Positions 1 to 5,628 of a DNA stretch of 15,856 nucleotides are shown in pieces; the stretch's first letter is position 1, and each line of letters begins with the position of its first letter. This stretch comes from JAUXEH01 sp965602945 (GTDB lineage Bacteria > Acidobacteriota > Aminicenantia > Aminicenantales > Aminicenantaceae), in the NCBI GenBank assembly GCA_965602945.1, contig CBFDBC010000065.1, positions 1 through 15,856 on the forward strand. Direction: 5' to 3'. The translations under genes were made by a program, and so were the position numbers. Under the pieces are notes generated by a model. That model had not been told where the DNA came from. It worked only from the letters and a program-made list of their open reading frames with translations, and did no database searches.

Positions 1-1286
1 GGGACCGGGAATTCTCTTATCTCCTGGATTTCGGGCTGCAGGGCCGGGGGCTCGCTTCGGCCCGGGTGGCAGGCCGGATCCTCTTCCTGGGTTTGGGTCT
101 TTCTGCCCCAGATCAGGATTGGGATGACATCGGTGCGCTCGATCTCAAAGGCCGGATCGTTGTCATTCTGGACCCGGACCTCCCCGAGGGACACGCCTTG
201 ATGACCGCGGAGAACCGGAGGCTGGTGCGCCGCCGGAGCTGGACGGTCCTCCAAAAGGGGGCATCGGCCGTACTGACGGTCGTCAGCGAGGCCAGGGAGG
301 AGCGGTTCCAGGAGGGGGGGCACCGTTTCGGCCCGGCCCGGGATGTCGCCCTTGGTTCGGCACAGCGCGGGCCCGTCGTCCCGCCTGCGTCACGGCGATC
401 GACCCTGCGCGCCGAGATCCGGCACGATATGGCGGCAGCCCTGCTCGGTGTATCCCGCAGCGAGTTGAGTTCCATGTTCTCCGCCCTGCGGGATGGGGAG
501 CGGGTTCCCTCCCGTGAGATACGCGGCGGACGGTTGGACATACGGATCGATACCCTGGAACGTGCTGATACCACATACAACGTCGTAGCCTGGGTGGAAG
601 GTGCAGACGAACAGCTCAAGAACGAGTATGTCCTTGTCGGGTCTCATCATGACCATCTGGGTGCTCGAGAGGATCGTGTCTACAATGGGGCGGACGACAA
701 CGGCTCCGGTACCGTGGCCATGCTGGAGATCGCAGAGGCACTCGCCATCGCCCGGCCAAAACGCTCCGTGGTCCTGGTGTGGCACACAGCCGAGGAAAAA
801 GGCCTGTGGGGAGCACGCTTTTTTGTGGAAAACTGCCCGGTCCCGGTCGAAAAGATAAGCGCCCAGATCAATTTGGACATGATCAGCCGGAACGATCCGT
901 CCGGTCTCTATCTGATCGGCTCCCGGACACTGAGCACGCGGCTGGACTCGGTCCTGCATTCCGTCAACGACCGGAGCGCACACTTCGAGTTCGACTACGC
1001 TTACGAAGATCCCGGCCACCCCGACCGTTTCTTCTTCCGCTCAGATCACTATCCCTATATCCAGTACGGAATACCGGCGGTCTGGCTCTTCTGTGGGACC
1101 ACGGAAGACTACCATCAGGAATCGGACACGGTCTCACGCGCGGATTTCGAGAAGATGACCGCGGCCACCCGCCTGGCTTATCTGACCACCCTTGTTATCG
1201 GCGATCTGCCGGAGATGCTGCCCCTGGATGCACATCCGGAGGTCACGTCAAGAGGGGCACACAACCTGAAGGTCGCGTGGAGGTGA
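1..1286 (+). CDS. M28 family zinc aminopeptidase with PA domain, 5'-truncated by window edge
   Basis: Predicted zinc-dependent exopeptidase of family M28 that removes residues from peptide N-termini, probably outside the cytoplasm. The frame stays open from base 3, so the GTG at 66 is unlikely to be the true start and the N-terminus lies outside the window. Numbering residues from 66, the first ~75 residues resemble a protease-associated (PA) domain (GLGLSAP, then LDLKGRIVVIL). The metallopeptidase core follows: H194 and D196 in SHHDHLG, D210/D211 in NGADDNGSG, catalytic E243 and zinc ligand E244 in TAEEKGLWG, D271 in INLDMI and H350 in EDYHQESD. All five M28 metal-ligand positions are therefore intact. 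The gene runs convergent to the small gene at 1341-1523. Substrate specificity cannot be read from the sequence. Family assignment is confident. Confidence 0.93.
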   Translation, partial: DREFSYLLDFGLQGRGLASARVAGRILFLGLGLSAPDQDWDDIGALDLKGRIVVILDPDLPEGHALMTAENRRLVRRRSWTVLQKGASAVLTVVSEAREERFQEGGHRFGPARDVALGSAQRGPVVPPASRRSTLRAEIRHDMAAALLGVSRSELSSMFSALRDGERVPSREIRGGRLDIRIDTLERADTTYNVVAWVEGADEQLKNEYVLVGSHHDHLGAREDRVYNGADDNGSGTVAMLEIAEALAIARPKRSVVLVWHTAEEKGLWGARFFVENCPVPVEKISAQINLDMISRNDPSGLYLIGSRTLSTRLDSVLHSVNDRSAHFEFDYAYEDPGHPDRFFFRSDHYPYIQYGIPAVWLFCGTTEDYHQESDTVSRADFEKMTAATRLAYLTTLVIGDLPEMLPLDAHPEVTSRGAHNLKVAWR

Positions 1287-1340
1287 AGGGGCGTTCAGGG
1301 TAGGGCAAGGTTCCGGAAGAGCGGGGCGGGGCCGGGTGGA

Positions 1341-1523
1341 TCAGCGCTTGACGGCCGGATTCATGACCCACAGGACATTGATTATCTTCCACTGCCCGTC
1401 CATGTAATCCAGGGCCGCCTGGGTGACGGCCTCTTTGCTGGCCGTGTCCTGTGCTTCCATCCTCACCGTAAAAAACATGAGCAGGAAGAGGATGACAGCG
1501 ATTATCAGGGCGATCTTTTTCAT
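1341..1523 (-). CDS. 60-residue exported protein; apparent internally deleted Lumazine_bd_2 (NTF2-like) protein
   Basis: The product is 60 residues with a clear N-terminal signal or anchor (MKKIALIIAVILFLLMFFTV) and possible cleavage after MEAQ. The rest has two parts: residues ~28-42 (SKEAVTQAALDYMDG) resemble the first helix of Lumazine_bd_2/NTF2-like proteins (typically ALDYIEGW...), and residues ~43-56 (QWKIINVLWVMNP) resemble their last strand (typically W-x-IVNVLWE). In the family these segments are separated by roughly 80-100 residues that are absent here, so this looks like an in-frame internal deletion. The start is well supported: GGAGAAGGG sits just upstream of ATG at 1523. No NTF2 pocket can form from this sequence, so the product is either a decaying remnant or a repurposed small secreted protein. 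The family match is from memory of the consensus and has not been searched. Confidence 0.6.
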   Translation of the reverse strand: MKKIALIIAVILFLLMFFTVRMEAQDTASKEAVTQAALDYMDGQWKIINVLWVMNPAVKR

Positions 1524-2025
1524 GATCCCTTCTCCTCGATCACATCCGGGAAAATATCCATGGCGTTACTGATGTAGGTAAAGCAATATCCGTGCCAAGC
1601 CGGCTTTTGCCTGCGCTTCAGGGGAAGGTGGGTCAGGGTCCGGTTCTGAGATGCCCGAGGCGTGACACTCGATGTCCGTATGCGGACAATCCCAGAGAGC
1701 CCCTATCTGATGTGCCGCCCCGCTCCGGATGCTCTTTTGCTCGCCGGTGAAACGAGGCATGGGTTCGGTGTGTTGTGCGGCCGGAGCGGGGGGGCTCATC
1801 AGAGAATCGGTCCTACGGACGTCTCCTCCCTGGGCTTAAGAACCATGCTCTGTGATTGCGTCATCTTCAATCTCCACTGTAAATACGGCCTCCCTTTTGC
1901 TATTATTCAAAACTGAGCCGCACATCTGGATTCAGTGTGACATTCTGTTTTGCCTCATTGGCAACGAGATTACTTTGTCGGCTCAGACGCAAGGAAGAAA
2001 AACACATTTATCAGGGAGATCGGCC
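1524..2025. other. Intergenic stretch, 500 bases, no convincing gene
   Basis: I see no convincing coding region here. Short open frames on both strands (1566-1799 minus, 1662-1916 plus) lack ribosome binding sites and recognisable domains. Base composition shifts: ~1600-1800 is GC-rich like the genes, whereas ~1850-2010 is more AT-rich and promoter-like. A perfect 6-bp hairpin (TGTCCG-TATG-CGGACA, 1673-1688) and the palindrome AAGCCGGCTT near 1600 are visible, but neither has a T-tract. The GC-rich half could be a decayed gene. Confidence 0.5.
1856..1885 (+). promoter_or_regulatory. Weak candidate sigma70-type promoter for the iron-sulfur flavoprotein gene
   Basis: TTGCGT (1856-1861), an 18-bp spacer and TAAATA (1880-1885) lie about 140 bp upstream of the ATG at 2026, in the AT-richer half of the intergenic region. 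Both boxes deviate from consensus, so this is only a candidate. Confidence 0.25.
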
Positions 2026-2601
2026 ATGAAAATACTGGGAATCAACGGAAGCCCGCGTAAACAGGGCAACACATTCGCCATGATCCGCACGGTCTTCGAA
2101 GAACTGGAAAACGAAGGGATAGCGACCGAGATGTATCAACTCGGCGGCACGGTCCTGCGCGGCTGTACGGGCTGCCGGACCTGCTTCGAACGTCAAGACG
2201 AGAAGTGCGTCTTCGGTGATGACGGGATGAACGATGTCATCGCCCGGATGAAACAGGCCGACGGCTTCATTATCGGATCACCCACCTATTTTGCCGACCT
2301 CACGGCCGAGACCAAGGCCCTGATCGACCGGGCCGGATACGTGGGCCTCTCCAACGGAGGGCTGTTCTACCGGAAGGTGGGTGCGGCAGTCGTGGCCGTT
2401 CGAAGGGCCGGCGCCGTCCACGTGTTCGACTCCATCAACCACTTCTTCTTCATCAACCAGATGATGGTGCCCGGATCCTCTTACTGGAACCTGGGGATCG
2501 CCCGCAATCCCGGTGAGTTCGCCCAGGACGAGGAGGGGATCGCCACCATGCGCAACCTGGGCCGCAACATGGCCTGGCTGCTCAAGAAGATCAGCGGCTG
2601 A
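2026..2601 (+). CDS. Iron-sulfur flavoprotein / NADPH-dependent FMN reductase family
   Basis: A 191-residue flavodoxin-fold electron-transfer protein. The start at 2026 (MKILGINGSPRKQGNT) follows GGGAG at ~2014-2018; the frame is open further upstream, but the start of the fold and the ribosome binding site fix this ATG. GINGSPRKQGNT is the FMN-phosphate-binding loop, and GSPTYFADLTAETKALIDR is the second conserved FMN-binding segment. Residues ~46-60 carry the compact motif C-x2-C-x2-C-x7-C (RGCTGCRTCFERQDEKC), the signature of Methanosarcina-type iron-sulfur flavoproteins, where it binds a [4Fe-4S] cluster beside FMN. The likely role is two-electron/one-electron transfer or reduction of O2/H2O2 or small acceptors in the cytoplasm of an anaerobe. 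It converges on the M14 gene with only a 12-base gap. The physiological partner is unknown. Confidence 0.9.
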   Translation: MKILGINGSPRKQGNTFAMIRTVFEELENEGIATEMYQLGGTVLRGCTGCRTCFERQDEKCVFGDDGMNDVIARMKQADGFIIGSPTYFADLTAETKALIDRAGYVGLSNGGLFYRKVGAAVVAVRRAGAVHVFDSINHFFFINQMMVPGSSYWNLGIARNPGEFAQDEEGIATMRNLGRNMAWLLKKISG

Positions 2602-2613
2602 GTCCGGCCGGCG

Positions 2614-4365
2614 CTACCGCAGTTCCAGGGTCAGGGAGTGTGTCCCGCCTTTTTCCGAGACGGCCTTTACGACCGCCCTGGCACTGCCGCGCGTGGTCTT
2701 CACCACCCATTCCACGGTCCGGACCGGCGAGATCGATCTCGGTGTGGTCCCCGGCAGGTGGCCCAACTCGACCTTTTCCTTGCCGGCGAAGAGGCTCGCC
2801 CCTTCAAGCTCTAGATATACCTTGACCGGCTTGGCCGTCCGGTTGTCTATGGCGTGCTGAGACACGTTGGTGGGCAGGAATCCCAGGTTCTGCACCTCGG
2901 CCGTGATCTTCACATAGCCCGCGTCACCCTTTTCGGCCTTGACATCCACGACCCGCACTAGCGGTGACATGGAAGCCAGGTAGAGGTTCCATTGGGCGTG
3001 TTTGTCCAGGAAGTCGAAATACTTGGGCCCGGGTGTGCACAGGACGTTGGTGTAGGTCCGTGTCTCGGGATTGTAGAGCTTGCGCGTGAACCCACCGATC
3101 TCCACCTGGCCCAGCTGGGGATGGTCGAAAGGCTTCCAGTCGATGAAGACCCGGCCGTCCATCTCCTCATCGTTCCACTTGAGCTGTTCCATCTCTGAGA
3201 CCCGGCCGTTTTCGTCGTAGTCGCAGAACGGGGCCAGCGATCCCATCTCCGGGACCCAGCTGTAGACACCGAGGTGGTCATAGGCCCAGCCGATCATGAC
3301 TCCCCAGATGGCCCCGTAGGCGGGAGGGCCTCCCCGGCCGTAGACGTTCTGCACGGACTGCTTATTGATGATCTCGCTGTATTTTCGTCCGAACATCTGG
3401 AAGATCGCCTCGTCGGCCTGTGGAAAGGGATCTTCTACCCCGGTCACCGGGTTGTACCAGCGGTTGGTGGGGGGGCGGTAGAGGAAATTCCCGGACATGT
3501 GATGATTGACCACGCCGGTCACGTTGGGATGAGTGAACAGGAACTCCGCCACGGCCCGGGTTTCGGGCTCGGACAGGGGATAGCGCCCGGAGCCCCGCTG
3601 CACATACTCCTGCTGCCATCTCGAGGGCCAGTTGCGGTTGATGTCCAGGCCGCCCACGCCGTCCTCGTTGAAGCGGCCGTCCTTGTCGTTGTCGATGCCC
3701 TCGCTGTAGACCTGCCATTCGCCTTTTTCCTCTTCCGTCCGGCGGACCATCAGGCGGGGATCTTCAGCGGAGGTCTTCATGCCCCCCAGCTCGGTCCTGA
3801 CCCGCATCTGGGTGATGTTGCCGTCGCCGTTCAGGTCTTCGCCCGGGTCTTCGTCTTCGAGCCCGTCAAGGTCGGAATCGTGCGGCCGCACGCTGCTGCG
3901 CATGCCGTCGGGCCTCGTCAGGTAATGATCGGAGCCATCCGGGTTGAGCTTGGGCATGATGTAGATGGTGCGTGTGTCGATCAGCCCCGTTATGGAGGCA
4001 TCGCTCCCGTATCCCGTAACCAGGGTTTCTATGGTCTTGAGGCACACCGCAGCACCCATGACCTCGCCGGCGTGCAGGTTGCCGTCGATCCAGAAACCCG
4101 GTTTCTCGAGACCGGGACCCGTGTCCTTGCTGGTGATCTCCAGGACCAGGAGGTCCTTGCCCAGGTAGCTCTTCCCGATGGTGTGCAGCTTCGTGATCTT
4201 GGGGTAGGCCTTGACCAGTCCGTTCAGGTAGCGAACGGTCTCGGCAAAGGTGAAATTGTGCCCGAAGCTGAGCTTCTCTACTGCGGCGCTGGCCGCAACG
4301 CAGGTGAGGAGCAGGCCGAAGATAAGGCCGATGGCCAGGGTCGTGACGGATTTTTTCATGTTCAT
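2614..4365 (-). CDS. Exported M14 family zinc carboxypeptidase with Ca-binding-like loops
   Basis: A 583-residue predicted secreted zinc carboxypeptidase. The ATG at 4365 is chosen because GGAGGG ends 5 bases upstream; a second ATG at 4359 is possible. A signal peptide (MKKSVTTLAIGLIFGLLLTCVAASA) ends near residue 28. M14 landmarks are present: zinc ligands H98 and E101 (GNLHAGE), N243-R244 in DINRNW (substrate carboxylate binding), a third zinc ligand at H288/H289 (VVNHHMSG) and catalytic Glu E373 (VPEMGS). Three acidic EF-hand/thrombospondin-like loops occur at ~163-181 (DSDLDG, then DLNGDGN), ~225-235 (DNDKDGRFNED) and ~382-391 (DYDENGRVSE), suggesting calcium stabilisation. A C-terminal ~110-residue beta-rich region follows the catalytic core. 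A promoter (4412-4440) precedes it, divergent from the SIMPL gene. Peptide specificity is unknown. Confidence 0.92.
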   Translation of the reverse strand: MNMKKSVTTLAIGLIFGLLLTCVAASAAVEKLSFGHNFTFAETVRYLNGLVKAYPKITKLHTIGKSYLGKDLLVLEITSKDTGPGLEKPGFWIDGNLHAGEVMGAAVCLKTIETLVTGYGSDASITGLIDTRTIYIMPKLNPDGSDHYLTRPDGMRSSVRPHDSDLDGLEDEDPGEDLNGDGNITQMRVRTELGGMKTSAEDPRLMVRRTEEEKGEWQVYSEGIDNDKDGRFNEDGVGGLDINRNWPSRWQQEYVQRGSGRYPLSEPETRAVAEFLFTHPNVTGVVNHHMSGNFLYRPPTNRWYNPVTGVEDPFPQADEAIFQMFGRKYSEIINKQSVQNVYGRGGPPAYGAIWGVMIGWAYDHLGVYSWVPEMGSLAPFCDYDENGRVSEMEQLKWNDEEMDGRVFIDWKPFDHPQLGQVEIGGFTRKLYNPETRTYTNVLCTPGPKYFDFLDKHAQWNLYLASMSPLVRVVDVKAEKGDAGYVKITAEVQNLGFLPTNVSQHAIDNRTAKPVKVYLELEGASLFAGKEKVELGHLPGTTPRSISPVRTVEWVVKTTRGSARAVVKAVSEKGGTHSLTLELR

Positions 4366-4411
4366 GGTTTCCCTCCGATTTGAGATGCGGGCTAATTCTG
4401 CATCGTGCCCC

Positions 4412-4440
4412 TGTATATCACAGGGTGCCGCCCGGGTCAA
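4412..4440 (-). promoter_or_regulatory. Sigma70-type promoter for the M14 carboxypeptidase gene
   Basis: Read on the minus strand: TTGACC (4440-4435), a 17-bp spacer and TATACA (4417-4412). The -35 matches consensus at 5/6 and the -10 at 4/6. Transcription would start near 4405, giving a leader of about 40 bases before the ATG at 4365. Confidence 0.55.
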
Positions 4441-4475
4441 TCGGGCATGCGTGTCCTCCCCTGCCGTGATTGACC
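4435..4475. repeat. Inverted repeat GGTCAATC...GATTGACC spanning both divergent -35 boxes
   Basis: Perfect 8-bp inverted repeat: GGTCAATC at 4435-4442 and GATTGACC at 4468-4475, with 25 bp between the arms and start-to-start spacing of 33 bp, about three helical turns. Each arm contains the TTGACC -35 box of one of the divergent promoters (M14 leftward, SIMPL rightward). It may be a regulator-binding pair, or simply two back-to-back -35 elements with the same flanking GA. Confidence 0.5.
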
Positions 4476-4498
4476 GGGATTATCCGCTGTGATAAGAA
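4470..4498 (+). promoter_or_regulatory. Candidate promoter for the SIMPL-domain gene
   Basis: TTGACC (4470-4475), a 17-bp spacer and a poor -10, TAAGAA (4493-4498, 3/6). The distance to the ATG at 4543 is about 40 bp. The -35 is good and the -10 is weak, so this may need an activator or may be placed slightly differently. Confidence 0.35.
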
Positions 4499-4542
4499 AT
4501 AGGCAGGTCCCCAATACGATCCCCGAAAATAGGAGGATTCCA

Positions 4543-5241
4543 ATGATCTTGATACGCATCGCCTTGACAATGTGCCTGTTCTGCCTGATAGCGATCCCGC
4601 TTGTGGGCCAGGATTTCACACAGATCTCAACCATCGATGTCTCGGAGAGCGCCTCGATCGCGGCTCCTGCCAACCTGGTTCGCATCTCGTTCGCCGTGGA
4701 GTCCAATGCCGCCGAAGCCGGGGAAGCCGTGCGCTTGAATGCCGGGCAGACGGACGCACTCCTGACGGCCCTCAAACAGAAGATCGGCCGCGAGGATAAG
4801 CTGGAGACATCCGGCTACAGCCTCAACCCGGTCTACAGCCGGGGAAACTCTCAGGTCACCACAGGGTACCGGGTGCGCAACACCGTGATCCTGACTTCCA
4901 AGGATGTCGGAGGCGCGGGCACTTTTATCGACACGGCCACCGAAGCGGGAGCCAACCGAATCGACAGCCTGAGATTTGCCCACGATCAGGCCGAAACACT
5001 CCGGGACCAGGCCGCGGTCAAGGCCCTCAAGAAAGCCTTCAAAACCGCGGAGCACCTTGCCGAGGCCGCGGGCATGAAGATCGCCCGGGTCGTGAACATC
5101 GATTACGGCTCGCCGGGTCCCGCGGTCCGTTATTCCCGTGCCTCACTGGCGGAAGTGGGGGCGGGTGCCCCGACCCCTATCGAGGCCGGCGACCTTTCGG
5201 TGTCCGCCACTGTGCGGGTGACGTTCGAGATTCGGAAGTAG
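4543..5241 (+). CDS. Exported SIMPL domain (DUF541, YggE-like) protein
   Basis: A 232-residue SIMPL/DUF541 protein. The start is ATG 4543 because AGGAGG (4531-4536) lies 6 bases upstream, even though the frame opens earlier. An N-terminal signal peptide (MILIRIALTMCLFCLIAIPLVGQ) predicts a periplasmic location. The mature part starts with ISTIDVSESASIAAPANLVRISFAVESNA, the typical first strand pair of the family, followed by a helix with repeated Ala/Leu (LNAGQTDALLTALKQKI), YRVRNTVIL, a long helix (QAAVKALKKAFKTAEHLAEAAGMKI) and a final strand SVSATVRVTFEIRK. SIMPL proteins such as E. coli YggE form oligomers and are linked to oxidative-stress tolerance, but their biochemical role is unresolved. 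The gene is divergent from the M14 gene and convergent with the Smr gene. No residue can be named as catalytic. Confidence 0.9.
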   Translation: MILIRIALTMCLFCLIAIPLVGQDFTQISTIDVSESASIAAPANLVRISFAVESNAAEAGEAVRLNAGQTDALLTALKQKIGREDKLETSGYSLNPVYSRGNSQVTTGYRVRNTVILTSKDVGGAGTFIDTATEAGANRIDSLRFAHDQAETLRDQAAVKALKKAFKTAEHLAEAAGMKIARVVNIDYGSPGPAVRYSRASLAEVGAGAPTPIEAGDLSVSATVRVTFEIRK

Positions 5242-5275
5242 GCCACTTGTTGAGAGAATGGGGCGGCCCGACGGC

Positions 5276-5294
5276 CGGACCCGATCCGGGTTCG
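5276..5294. terminator. GC-rich hairpin between convergent SIMPL and Smr genes
   Basis: CGGACCCG (5276-5283), loop ATC, CGGGTTCG (5287-5294): an 8-bp stem including one G-T pair, in the 55-bp gap between convergent genes. There is no U-tract on either side, so it would be a weak or factor-assisted bidirectional terminator at best. Confidence 0.35.
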
Positions 5295-5296
5295 GT

Positions 5297-5608
5297 CTAG
5301 GGCTTGAGCTCCAGTTCCGTCGATCCCCAGCCTCCGCCGCCCAGATCTGCGGTCTTGTAGCGCAGAACCCCCGGATTCTTTTCCAGAAGGCCGTGGACGA
5401 TCTTCCGGAGCGTACCGGTCCCCTTGCCGTGGATGATCCTCACCTGCAGGATGCCGCGTTTCCGGCATTCTTCCAGATAGTCCGGGACCAGGTCCTTCAC
5501 CTCCCGTGGGTGAAACGTGTGGAGGTCGAGCACACCGTCGATCGGCAGCTCGACGAGACCGTTCAGAGCTGCGGTTTCTTTCGCGTCTTTGCCTCGATCT
5601 TCACTCAT
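5297..5608 (-). CDS. Stand-alone Smr domain protein
   Basis: A 103-residue protein consisting almost entirely of a small MutS-related (Smr) domain: the LDLH motif at residues ~27-30, then RIIHGKGTGTLRKIVHGLL (~57-75), which carries the conserved HGKGTG core. Smr domains bind or nick branched DNA or RNA. Stand-alone versions differ from MutS2, which carries the domain at the C-terminus of a ~780-residue ATPase, and no MutS2 part is present here. The gene begins 20 bases after the GH95-like gene ends on the same strand, so it is probably expressed with it. No Shine-Dalgarno sequence is evident before the ATG at 5608, which suggests weak or reinitiated translation. The link to a glycosidase is probably positional only. 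Confidence 0.88.
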   Translation of the reverse strand: MSEDRGKDAKETAALNGLVELPIDGVLDLHTFHPREVKDLVPDYLEECRKRGILQVRIIHGKGTGTLRKIVHGLLEKNPGVLRYKTADLGGGGWGSTELELKP

Positions 5609-5628
5609 GGCGGCATTATTTAAGGGAC

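Noticed and set aside
1566..1799. Minus-strand 77-residue frame with a faint archaemetzincin-like pattern (AHQIGALWDCPH...C)
   Set aside because: No HExxH, cysteine spacing is wrong for the family, there is no ribosome binding site, and the rest of the frame is Pro/Ala-rich. Any resemblance is probably chance or at best heavily decayed.
1662..1916. Plus-strand 84-residue frame
   Set aside because: No ribosome binding site and no domain pattern; it overlaps low-signal intergenic DNA and the candidate promoter region.
3274..4383. 369-codon open frame antisense to the M14 gene
   Set aside because: It fully overlaps a well-supported peptidase, is rich in His/Val/Gly as shadow frames are, and has no domain or ribosome binding site.
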